A stretch of DNA of 64,000 bases. Source: Veillonella sp. 3891 (GTDB taxonomy: Bacteria > Bacillota > Negativicutes > Veillonellales > Veillonellaceae). Made by a program: the position numbers and the translations under genes. Shown one piece after another: positions 18,588 to 26,125 of this stretch; the first letter of the stretch is position 1, and each line of letters begins with the position of its first letter. Where the stretch lies: assembly GCF_003992315.1 (NCBI RefSeq), contig NZ_RQVE01000004.1, positions 62,001 through 126,000 of the forward strand. Direction: 5' to 3'. The notes beneath the pieces were generated by a model, which worked only from the letters and a program-made list of their open reading frames with translations, made no database searches and was not told the DNA's origin.

Positions 18588-19494
18588 ATCGACACAAGAA
18601 GTTTGTGTATTGGTATTAGATTATGGTTCTCCTCGCTCTTTAGAGGATATAGAAGGGTACTATACTCGCATACGAAGAGGCCATAGACCAAGTGAGAAAG
18701 AGTTACAGCTTTTACGTCATAAGTATGAACGCATCGGTGGACAATCTCGATTAATGGAGTCCACAGCATGGCAAGTAGAGCGATTACAAGAAGAATTACA
18801 ACAGGAACTGCCTGGTGCAAAGGTAACTGTGGTACAAGCACATAAATATATAGAACCGCTCATTGCAGAGGTAGCTAGGGAATTGAAAAACTATGATGCG
18901 GTAGTGGTGCTCATGATGAATCCTTATGGGACGGATGTTTTAAATGGTTCTTATTTAGAACAAATACAATCATTTAGGGACACAACGTGGAAGGTAGTAC
19001 AGAATTGGTGGGATGCACCGACATTAGTCCAATCTTGGGTAGACCGAGTGCAGGAGACGATGTGTACATTGCCTGCTACGGCGAAACCGATGTATGTCTT
19101 TACTGCCCATAGTGTGCCATTGATGAAAGGCATTTCCTATGATGGATATGTGCATAGTCTGCAGCAAGTGATGCAGTCCATAGCAGATCAATTGATGTTG
19201 CCAAATGCTACCTTAGCTTGGCAAAGTGCAGGTACTCGTGGAGAATGGTTAACTCCTACGGTGGAAGCTGTCACAAAACAAGCCAGCACAGAAGGATACA
19301 CACATGTGGTATATATTCCCATCGGTTTTACTTGTACCCATATGGAAGTGTCCTATGATTTAGATGTAGAACGGCGTGAACAATGTGATCACTTAGGTAT
19401 GACCTATGTGCGTGTGCCTATGCCAGATGAGGATACTCTTTTTGTAAAAGCAATGGCGCATGGTGTCACACAAGCTCTATTACGGGAGGTGTAA
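18574..19494 (+). CDS. hemH: ferrochelatase (coproporphyrin ferrochelatase, CpfC type)
   Basis: Inserts ferrous iron into a porphyrin. It is 306 residues. Catalytic His is in TAHSVP (near residue 178), and the conserved Glu lies in the THMEVSYDLDVE segment (near 257); the WQSAGTRGEWLTP motif is also seen. Because a HemQ domain is encoded next door, coproporphyrin III is the expected substrate and coproheme the product. The start at ATG 18574 follows tggag by 7 nt and overlaps the hemE end by 14 bp; ATG 18568 is too close to the ribosome site. Class I single-subunit, ATP-independent enzyme, in contrast to the adjacent ChlI/D-type chelatase. Confidence 0.92.
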   Translation: MTEDKSTQEVCVLVLDYGSPRSLEDIEGYYTRIRRGHRPSEKELQLLRHKYERIGGQSRLMESTAWQVERLQEELQQELPGAKVTVVQAHKYIEPLIAEVARELKNYDAVVVLMMNPYGTDVLNGSYLEQIQSFRDTTWKVVQNWWDAPTLVQSWVDRVQETMCTLPATAKPMYVFTAHSVPLMKGISYDGYVHSLQQVMQSIADQLMLPNATLAWQSAGTRGEWLTPTVEAVTKQASTEGYTHVVYIPIGFTCTHMEVSYDLDVERREQCDHLGMTYVRVPMPDEDTLFVKAMAHGVTQALLREV

Positions 19495-19495
19495 T

Positions 19496-21736
19496 GTGAA
19501 AGTAGCAATTATTGGCGGTGGGTTAACGGGACTATCGTCCGCCTATTATATGAGTAAGGCATTTCCTCACTGGGAGATTCATGTTTTAGAATCCTCAAAT
19601 CGTTGGGGTGGTAAAGTGCAAACAAAACGCCATGATGGCTATGTAGTGGAAGTGGGACCTGATTCGTATTTAGCAAGAAAAACAGCTATGACAGATTTGG
19701 TGAAGGAATTGGGATTAGGTAATACCTTAGTGCGTAATGCCACTGGCGAATCCTATATTTACCATCAAGGTCAAATGAAACCCATCCCTGGAGGTTCGAT
19801 TATTGGGATTCCTACGGAGTTTCTTCCCTTTGCTAAGTCTAGCTTATTGAGTTGGTCTGGTAAATTACGAGCTGGATTAGATATTTTTAAGAAGCCATAT
19901 CCAGGAAACGAGGATATGAGTATCGATGCCTTTTTCCGCTATCATTTAGGAGATGAACTAGTCAATTTGTTAATTGAGCCCCTCTTATCCGGTATCTATG
20001 GCGGAGACTTAAAGCGATTAAGTTTACTGGGAACCTTTCCAGAATTTCGTCAATTAGAACAAAAGCATGGAAACTTGGTGAAAGGTATGATGGCGATGCA
20101 AGGCATGCGCAAACAATCTGGGACTGCTACAGAAGGTCAATTTGCCCAATTAACGGGAGGATTAGAATCTTTAGTAGATGCTCTAGTAGAGCAAATGCCG
20201 AAGAATGTTTCCTTGCATCTATCTACTAAGGTACTAAGCGCATCCTACACAGATGAGCACTATGTGGTGCAAACACAGACAGGCACAGACACGTATGATC
20301 GACTTGTAATCACCACACCGCCGAAATCTTACGAAAACTTCTTTGTGGGAGATATAAATTTTAAAGACTTGCGCCATATGGAACAATCTTCTTGTGCTAT
20401 TGTCATAATGAGCTTGCCAAAATCAGCGTTTACAAAACCATTGCAGGGCACAGGTTTTGTCATCACCCGCAGTACAGAGACGCCATTGACGGCATGTACG
20501 TATATTTCTAGCAAATGGCCACAAACGACACCGCAAGATAAAGTTGTACTGCGTGTCTTTTTAGGAAAGCCTACAGACACGACGGTGGATACTCATAGTG
20601 AAGAAGAGTTGTGTGAATTGGCACTTTTAGAAATACGGAAAATACTAGGGTTCGTAGGAAATCCAGAATGGATGGAAGTAGTACGTTTACAAAAAAGTAT
20701 GCCTCAATATGAAGTAGGTCATAAAGAACGAGTGGCTACACTCGTGAAGCATGTGGCAGAGTATTATCCAGGACTGGCATTGATTGGAACGCCATTTAAA
20801 GGGGTAGGTATGCCAGATGGCATCAAACAAGCATATGAATTAGTAGAAGTATGGAAAGAAGAAACTAAGGAGGTAGTTCCTATGGATACACATACAGAAT
20901 CTAACCACGGACATCATGGAGTAGGTCCAGTGGAGGGGCGTCAAGAACCTAAGCACGGTCATCCTGGAGCAGTGTCTATGGAAGGACGTCCAGAAATAAC
21001 AGGACTAGAAAAAGTGCCTGAAACATACGAAGGTTGGTTTAGCTTGCACGCTAATTATTCCATTAATTTTGAAAAATGGAGAACTTGGTCTACTGAGCAA
21101 CAACGTGAAGCCTTACAATCTTTTAAGGAGTTTATTGGCAATTTAGAAACAGCTCATGAAGCTAATGAAAGTAGCTATGCTATGTACCAAATTAATGGTC
21201 ATAAAGGTGATATTATGTTTTGGTTCTTGCAACCAACTTTACAAGAGTTGAATGAAGTAGAGCTGACACTGAAAAAATTACCAATCTTTAGCGTATTGCA
21301 ACCGGAATCTTCTTTTGTATCTGTTATTGAAGTAAGCAATTATGTAAAATCTCCAAAAGATCATCCAAAAGTACAAGCTCGTTTGTACCCTAAAATTCCT
21401 AGATTAGCATGCATGTGTTTTTACCCTATGGCTAAACAACGCAATTTGACAGATAACTGGTATATGCTAGATCGTCAAAGTCGTGGTAGTATGATGCGTT
21501 CTCATGGTCAAATTGGCAAAAAATATGAAGACACGATCAAAGAGTTTACCACAGGCGCGTTTGGTATGGACGATTGGGAATGGGGCATTACCTTGATGAG
21601 CGATGATCCAATTCAGTTCAAAAAAATCGTCAATGAAATGCGATTTGATGAAGTAAGTGCTCGTTTTGGTATCTTTGGACCATTTACGATTGGTACCATT
21701 CTAGATATGAATGGCATAGATCATCTGTTTTCCTAA
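19496..21736 (+). CDS. fused coproporphyrinogen oxidase (HemY/CgoX) and coproheme decarboxylase (HemQ/ChdC)
   Basis: A 746-residue two-domain protein. The N-terminal part (1 to about 460) is a HemY/CgoX flavoprotein: FAD motif IIGGGLTGLSSA at residues 4-15 and a C-terminal GVGMPDGIKQAYE segment. A His/Gly/Glu-rich linker (about 463-500) joins it to a HemQ/ChdC domain (about 505-746) with the reactive Tyr643 and Lys647 in YPMAK, the haem-ligand His670, and the MRFDEVSARFG segment. With hemE and hemH it completes haem b synthesis by the coproporphyrin route. GTG 19496 is chosen: gggaggt precedes it and it overlaps the hemH stop; ATG 19494 is out of frame. An internal ribosome site at 20867-20874 could start a separate HemQ at Met463. 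Confidence 0.9.
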   Translation: MKVAIIGGGLTGLSSAYYMSKAFPHWEIHVLESSNRWGGKVQTKRHDGYVVEVGPDSYLARKTAMTDLVKELGLGNTLVRNATGESYIYHQGQMKPIPGGSIIGIPTEFLPFAKSSLLSWSGKLRAGLDIFKKPYPGNEDMSIDAFFRYHLGDELVNLLIEPLLSGIYGGDLKRLSLLGTFPEFRQLEQKHGNLVKGMMAMQGMRKQSGTATEGQFAQLTGGLESLVDALVEQMPKNVSLHLSTKVLSASYTDEHYVVQTQTGTDTYDRLVITTPPKSYENFFVGDINFKDLRHMEQSSCAIVIMSLPKSAFTKPLQGTGFVITRSTETPLTACTYISSKWPQTTPQDKVVLRVFLGKPTDTTVDTHSEEELCELALLEIRKILGFVGNPEWMEVVRLQKSMPQYEVGHKERVATLVKHVAEYYPGLALIGTPFKGVGMPDGIKQAYELVEVWKEETKEVVPMDTHTESNHGHHGVGPVEGRQEPKHGHPGAVSMEGRPEITGLEKVPETYEGWFSLHANYSINFEKWRTWSTEQQREALQSFKEFIGNLETAHEANESSYAMYQINGHKGDIMFWFLQPTLQELNEVELTLKKLPIFSVLQPESSFVSVIEVSNYVKSPKDHPKVQARLYPKIPRLACMCFYPMAKQRNLTDNWYMLDRQSRGSMMRSHGQIGKKYEDTIKEFTTGAFGMDDWEWGITLMSDDPIQFKKIVNEMRFDEVSARFGIFGPFTIGTILDMNGIDHLFS
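20867..20884 (+). promoter_or_regulatory. internal ribosome binding site and in-frame ATG at the HemY-HemQ junction
   Basis: AAGGAGGT at 20867-20874 is followed by ATG at 20882 (8 nt from the last G of the core), in the frame of the fused gene (codon 463). Initiation here would give a 284-residue protein with the His-rich stretch and the complete HemQ domain. It looks like the original hemQ start retained after loss of the hemY stop. Confidence 0.6.
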
Positions 21737-21774
21737 TACATCGATAGGCATTACACTATAAAGAAATAGAATTG

Positions 21775-21831
21775 CGACAGGTTTGCAGACCAGTACATAC
21801 TGGATTGTATAATCTGTCGTGTTTTTATTTT
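21775..21831 (+). terminator. intrinsic terminator of the hem block
   Basis: CGACAG (21775-21780) pairs with CTGTCG (21814-21819) around an inner CCAGT/ACTGG hairpin, followed by GTTTTTATTTT. Confidence 0.75.
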
Positions 21832-21916
21832 CTCAAATGTGGTGGCGCTTATTTAAGAGTTGTGGCTAACATCTATGGTTGAGGCATTTTTTATATCATT
21901 TCATATAGAACTATTT

Positions 21917-21966
21917 GTATCATAGTGATACTTATACAGTAGTTATATGTTGTTATGTGGTATAAT
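21917..21966 (+). promoter_or_regulatory. palindrome and -10 element upstream of the HAD gene
   Basis: A perfect 15-bp palindrome (GTATCATAGTGATAC, 21917-21931) lies 30 bp upstream of TATAAT (21961-21966). No good -35 is seen. The palindrome is a candidate operator of unknown owner. Confidence 0.4.
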
Positions 21967-21992
21967 GAAAGATATGATGAAGGAGTGATGTC

Positions 21993-22784
21993 ATGAAATT
22001 GTTAGCCATAGACTTAGATGATACGTTATTACGTGATGATAACACCGTGTCTGACTATACAAAAACTGTGCTTAAAAAAGCGCAGGACAAGGGAATTGAG
22101 GTACTTATTGCCACAGGCCGTATGTACCAAACGGCATATCCTGTAGCACATCGTTTAGGCTTAGGCGATGTACCGATGGTACTGTATTCTGGCGGTGTCA
22201 TTCAACGTGTGGAAAGTAAGGAACTTATTTGGGAACGAGCGATTCCACCAGAGGTAGCCCGTAAAGTATTAGCCATCGCAAAAGAGCATAATATCTATAT
22301 TCAGTCCTATATTGATGATGAATTGTTGGTACACAGTGAAACAGAGTTTTCTCGCCTTTATGAAGAAATTACAGGTGCCAAGGCTGTGTATGTAGGGGAC
22401 GCTATCTATGAACCTCAAAAAGGGACGAATAAACTATTAGTGGTGGAAGAACCTGAACGTATGACAGAGGTGATTGCTATTCTTTCTGAAGAAGTAGGCC
22501 ATATGGTTGATTTAGTTCGGTCTAAGGTAAACTTTTTAGAAATCGTGGCACCTCATGTATCTAAAGGGGAAGCTTTGGCTTTCATGGGTGAACGATTGGG
22601 TATCGGTTTAGAAGATATGGTATCCTTTGGTAATTCAGAAAATGATATTTCTATGTTACAAGTGACTGGACATTCTGTGGCAGTAGGGAATGCAGAGGAA
22701 CATGTGAAGACAATTGCCAAAGAAGTATGTGACACAAATGAAAAAGATGGTGTCGCTAAATGGATTGACGCTAATGTGTTATAA
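21993..22784 (+). CDS. Cof-type HAD superfamily phosphatase
   Basis: A 263-residue HAD hydrolase of the Cof/IIB group, acting on small phosphorylated metabolites. Motif I is LLAIDLDDTLLRDD (nucleophile Asp near residue 8), motif II is LIATGRMY, the Lys motif is SKGEAL, and motif IV is SFGNSENDISML. The cap domain in the middle sets the substrate, which cannot be inferred. An aaggagtg site precedes the ATG. It is followed by rapZ after 19 bp and may be co-transcribed with it. Confidence 0.88.
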   Translation: MKLLAIDLDDTLLRDDNTVSDYTKTVLKKAQDKGIEVLIATGRMYQTAYPVAHRLGLGDVPMVLYSGGVIQRVESKELIWERAIPPEVARKVLAIAKEHNIYIQSYIDDELLVHSETEFSRLYEEITGAKAVYVGDAIYEPQKGTNKLLVVEEPERMTEVIAILSEEVGHMVDLVRSKVNFLEIVAPHVSKGEALAFMGERLGIGLEDMVSFGNSENDISMLQVTGHSVAVGNAEEHVKTIAKEVCDTNEKDGVAKWIDANVL

Positions 22785-22803
22785 AATTTTGTAGGAGGGT
22801 CTC

Positions 22804-23718
22804 ATGGAAGGGTTTCGATTAATCATTGTGACTGGTATGTCCGGAGCAGGTAAAACACAAGTGATGCAAGTTTTAGAAGATATGGGATATTTCTGTATCG
22901 ACAATATTCCTCCTGTGCTGATTCCTAAATTTAGTGAAATTTGTCGTCAAAGTGCAGGCACTAAGGTGAGTCAAGTAGCCTTAGTGGTAGATATTCGTAG
23001 TCGTGAATTTTTTGATGATTTAAACAGTGCTTTAGACGATTTGACGGGCATGAATGTGCCGTATGAAATTGTGTTCATGGAAGCTAGCGATGATACTCTG
23101 ATTCGCCGGTATAAAGAAACACGTCGTAGTCACCCTTTGGCACCATCAGGTCGTATTAGTACAGGACTGTCACAGGAACGGGCACTATTGGCAGATGTAC
23201 GCAGTAAGGCGGATCATATTATCGATACCACAAACATGAAAACATCGGCGTTGAAATCATTTATGCGCCGTATCTTTAGCCACGTGAAAGAACAAACCGA
23301 TGGGATGGCGATTACGGTGGTAAGTTTTGGGTTTAAATTTGGCATGCCGAATGATGCGGATATGGTATGGGATGTACGATTCTTACCTAACCCGTACTAC
23401 ATTCCTGAATATCGTCATAAATCGGGGCGTGTACCGGTGGTGAAAGATTACATCCATTCCTTTGAAGTGACTGATGAATTTAAAAAGCATTTCTTTACAA
23501 CACTGGATTTTCTTGTGCCAAATTATGAACAAGAAGGAAAAAGTCAATTTGTGGTGGCTGTAGGTTGTACAGGTGGTATGCATCGTAGCGTGGCCATGGC
23601 GGAAGCACTGTATACACATTTGAAAGAAAAAGGCTGTAATGTTTCAGTGGAACATCGTGATATGATGCGTAATCATGTAGAAGAAGATGTGAATCCACGT
23701 TCTCGATTAGACCTATAA
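22804..23718 (+). CDS. rapZ: RapZ/YvcJ family nucleotide-binding protein
   Basis: P-loop protein (Walker A GMSGAGKTQ, about residues 12-20) with the conserved C-terminal domain VGCTGGMHRSVAMAEAL. The 304-residue length is right. Enteric RapZ is an RNA-binding adaptor controlling amino-sugar synthesis; the Firmicute homologue YvcJ binds GTP and has a less clear role. It is the first of the rapZ-yvcK-whiA trio conserved across Firmicutes. Preceded by aggaggg. Confidence 0.93.
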   Translation: MEGFRLIIVTGMSGAGKTQVMQVLEDMGYFCIDNIPPVLIPKFSEICRQSAGTKVSQVALVVDIRSREFFDDLNSALDDLTGMNVPYEIVFMEASDDTLIRRYKETRRSHPLAPSGRISTGLSQERALLADVRSKADHIIDTTNMKTSALKSFMRRIFSHVKEQTDGMAITVVSFGFKFGMPNDADMVWDVRFLPNPYYIPEYRHKSGRVPVVKDYIHSFEVTDEFKKHFFTTLDFLVPNYEQEGKSQFVVAVGCTGGMHRSVAMAEALYTHLKEKGCNVSVEHRDMMRNHVEEDVNPRSRLDL

Positions 23719-23720
23719 AG

Positions 23721-23758
23721 AAAGGAGCGGGACGATTCTTTCGTCTCTCAAGCCTATG
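23721..23758 (+). promoter_or_regulatory. Shine-Dalgarno with looped-out hairpin before yvcK
   Basis: aaaggag (23721-23727) is 28 nt before the ATG at 23756. Between them GGGACGA (23729-23735) pairs with TCGTCTC (23741-23747; one G-T pair) around ttctt. Folding leaves about 9 nt between ribosome site and ATG. Confidence 0.55.
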
Positions 23759-25105
23759 AAATATAATAATTGGATGCGATGGTTTGCACCAGGCATTAAT
23801 ATTAAACGGTGGCTATTCCTATTTTCTTTAGGCACGATTTGGCTGGTAGTGGGTGTCCTTATGATGATGAACTACCAGTGGATTAGCAACTTTGAAGATA
23901 TTTTCTTGGAATTTTTATTCCACCTGACAGGATCCTATAACTATACGGTCATAGCCAGTCTTGGTTTGGCTGGTATTGTAGCGGGTATAATCGCTATGTT
24001 ATGGGGGATACGTAAGCTGATTCAGACCATAGTCAATGCTATTTTGCCGAATACAGAAGATGGCGTGAGCGATTATATTTTTGAAAAAATTCGTTTAGGG
24101 CAGGGGCCTAAAGTTGTTGTCATCGGTGGTGGTACTGGTTTATCCATGCTATTGCGAGGGTTAAAAAGTAAAACCACAAATTTAACGGCCATCGTGACGG
24201 TAGCAGATGATGGAGGTTCTTCTGGTCGCTTGCGGGAAGATTTTCAAATGATTGCCCCTGGAGATTTGCGTAACTGCTTAGTAGCATTAGCGGAAAAAGA
24301 AGGACTCATGGAAGAACTATTCCAGTATCGATTTACTAAAGGGGCAGAATTGTCAGGCCATAGTTTTGGGAACTTATTCTTAACAGCTATGACTCAAGTG
24401 CTGAAAGATGATGTGGAAAAAGCCTTAGAAGCATCTAGTAAAATCTTACGAGTTCGGGGACGTGTTATTCCCTCGTCTACGGAAGAAATCAAATTGATTG
24501 CGAAATTGACAGATGGCACTATCGTAGAAGGGGAAAGTAATATCCCTAATGCGGGTAAGCCCATTGCGAAGGTCTATACGGAACCACATAGACCATCTCC
24601 TGTAGGAGCGGCCTTACAAGCTATTGATGAAGCGGATGCCATCATTTTAGGCCCTGGCAGTTTGTATACTTCAGTCATGCCAAACCTACTGATTGATAAG
24701 GTAGCGGATCATATTGCTAACTCTAAAGCAGCTAAAATTTATATTTGCAATGTCATGACACAGCCAGGTGAAACAGATGGGTATACTGTGTCTGACCATG
24801 TGAAAGCCATTGAAGCCCATAGTGAAGTGGGGATTATCGATACGGTGTTAGTGAATGACAATCGAATCCAAGATGCTACATTAGAACATTACAAACAAGC
24901 TGGTCAAGAACCAGTAGAAGTAGATATGGATGTATTGCAATCGATGGGGATTCGGACTATTCGTGCAAATTTAGTAGATAGCCAAGACAAAGCAGTTCAC
25001 AATTCTGAGCGGTTAGCGAAGGTGGTCATGGATGTGGTCTATGCTTTGCAGACCGATATTGAACCGCATATTTTAGAATATTACTTACAACGAGAAGATC
25101 ATTAA
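23756..25105 (+). CDS. yvcK: YvcK/CofD-like gluconeogenesis factor, membrane-anchored form
   Basis: YvcK proteins bind UDP-sugars and support cell-wall balance and growth on gluconeogenic substrates. The CofD-like domain starts near residue 115 with VVVIGGGTGLSMLLRGLK and contains VADDGGSSGRLRED and GPGSLYTSVMPNLL. The protein is 449 residues, longer than the roughly 320-residue Bacillus form. The extra N-terminal part holds two hydrophobic segments (about 18-40 and 60-85), so it should be tied to the inner membrane. Its start is unusual: the Shine-Dalgarno is far upstream, separated by a hairpin. An ATT at 23735 in the same frame is a possible but unlikely alternative start. Confidence 0.9.
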   Translation: MKYNNWMRWFAPGINIKRWLFLFSLGTIWLVVGVLMMMNYQWISNFEDIFLEFLFHLTGSYNYTVIASLGLAGIVAGIIAMLWGIRKLIQTIVNAILPNTEDGVSDYIFEKIRLGQGPKVVVIGGGTGLSMLLRGLKSKTTNLTAIVTVADDGGSSGRLREDFQMIAPGDLRNCLVALAEKEGLMEELFQYRFTKGAELSGHSFGNLFLTAMTQVLKDDVEKALEASSKILRVRGRVIPSSTEEIKLIAKLTDGTIVEGESNIPNAGKPIAKVYTEPHRPSPVGAALQAIDEADAIILGPGSLYTSVMPNLLIDKVADHIANSKAAKIYICNVMTQPGETDGYTVSDHVKAIEAHSEVGIIDTVLVNDNRIQDATLEHYKQAGQEPVEVDMDVLQSMGIRTIRANLVDSQDKAVHNSERLAKVVMDVVYALQTDIEPHILEYYLQREDH

Positions 25106-25115
25106 GTATGAAAGT

Positions 25116-25133
25116 AGAGCCTCTAGAGGCTCT
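25116..25133 (+). repeat. perfect 18-bp palindrome between yvcK and whiA
   Basis: AGAGCCTCTAGAGGCTCT followed by ATTTTCT. It would form an mRNA hairpin between the two genes. The T run is poor, so it is at best a weak terminator or a processing/stability element. Confidence 0.6.
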
Positions 25134-25164
25134 ATTTTCTAGTAGAAGTAGAAAAGGAGAGGCT

Positions 25165-26118
25165 ATGTCATTTGCAGAAGATGTAAAAAATGAATTGTGC
25201 CAATTTAAAACAGAAGATGCGTGGGCATCCAAGGTAGAGGCCTCTTGTTTATTACGGATGGGTGGATCCATCTTATTAGGTATGCAAGGACGTGTAGGGG
25301 TGCGTTTGGTGACGGCCAATAATGCTGTAGCTAGACGAGTACTAGGAATCATCAAAGAACAGTATGATTTACCTACTTCTGTACTGGTGCGTAAAGGGTT
25401 AAATCTACGCAAAAAGAATATGTACACCTTAACGGTAGAACCTACAGAACCGAGTCGTCTTGCTTTAGAGGATTTACAATTGTGGCCCGTAGATGCCATG
25501 ATTCCTGATGCATGGCTAAAAGATATGGAGTCTAGACGTGCCTTTTTACGAGGGGCTTTTCTTGGCTGTGGTTCTGTGAATAAACCGCAAAGTGACTATC
25601 ATTTAGAGTTTATGACGACAAAGGAGAATTTTGCGGATCAAATTATTCGTGTCTTAAAAATGTTTCGTCTCAATGCACGGAAGGTAGAGCGTAAAGAAGA
25701 GTTTGTAGTCTATTTAAAGGAAGGCGATGCAGTGACGTCGTGCTTACAAATTATGGGAGCTCAATCAGCGCTGATGGACTTTGAAAATGTGCGTATTATG
25801 AAAGATGTTCGTAACACTATCAATCGACAAGTCAATTGTGAAACAGCAAATCTACAAAAAACAGTGAATGCAGCGGTACGCCAACTCGATGCGATCCGTA
25901 TCATTGATAAGCATCAAGGTCTTGATTCGTTGCCAATTCGTCTCTATGAGGCAGCTATATTACGTCAAGAGTTTCCTGATGGAAGTTTGCAAGAATTGGT
26001 AGATGCCTATGAAACAAAATATAAACGAGAATTGACGAAATCTGGCATTGGACATCGTTTGCGTAAATTAGAGGCCATTGCCTTACAATGGGAGCCAGAT
26101 GGGCTTACGATAGAATAG
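25165..26118 (+). CDS. whiA: WhiA DNA-binding protein
   Basis: WhiA has a LAGLIDADG-like N-terminal domain and a C-terminal helix-turn-helix, and acts in sporulation control in Streptomyces and in cell division or chromosome segregation in other Gram-positives. The 317-residue length matches. MSFAEDVKNELC is the family's typical N-terminus, which decides the start at 25165 with aaggagag before it. FLRGAFLGCGSVNKP and the final SGIGHRLRKLEAIA are also characteristic. Third gene of the rapZ-yvcK-whiA set. Confidence 0.94.
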   Translation: MSFAEDVKNELCQFKTEDAWASKVEASCLLRMGGSILLGMQGRVGVRLVTANNAVARRVLGIIKEQYDLPTSVLVRKGLNLRKKNMYTLTVEPTEPSRLALEDLQLWPVDAMIPDAWLKDMESRRAFLRGAFLGCGSVNKPQSDYHLEFMTTKENFADQIIRVLKMFRLNARKVERKEEFVVYLKEGDAVTSCLQIMGAQSALMDFENVRIMKDVRNTINRQVNCETANLQKTVNAAVRQLDAIRIIDKHQGLDSLPIRLYEAAILRQEFPDGSLQELVDAYETKYKRELTKSGIGHRLRKLEAIALQWEPDGLTIE

Positions 26119-26125
26119 AGGTAGT

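Noticed and set aside
19494-19496. ATG as start of hemY
   Set aside because: It is in a different frame; the in-frame GTG at 19496 follows the gggaggt site.
17559-21736. Protoporphyrin-dependent haem pathway
   Set aside because: A HemQ/ChdC domain with intact active residues is present and no coproporphyrinogen decarboxylase gene is seen, so the coproporphyrin route fits better.
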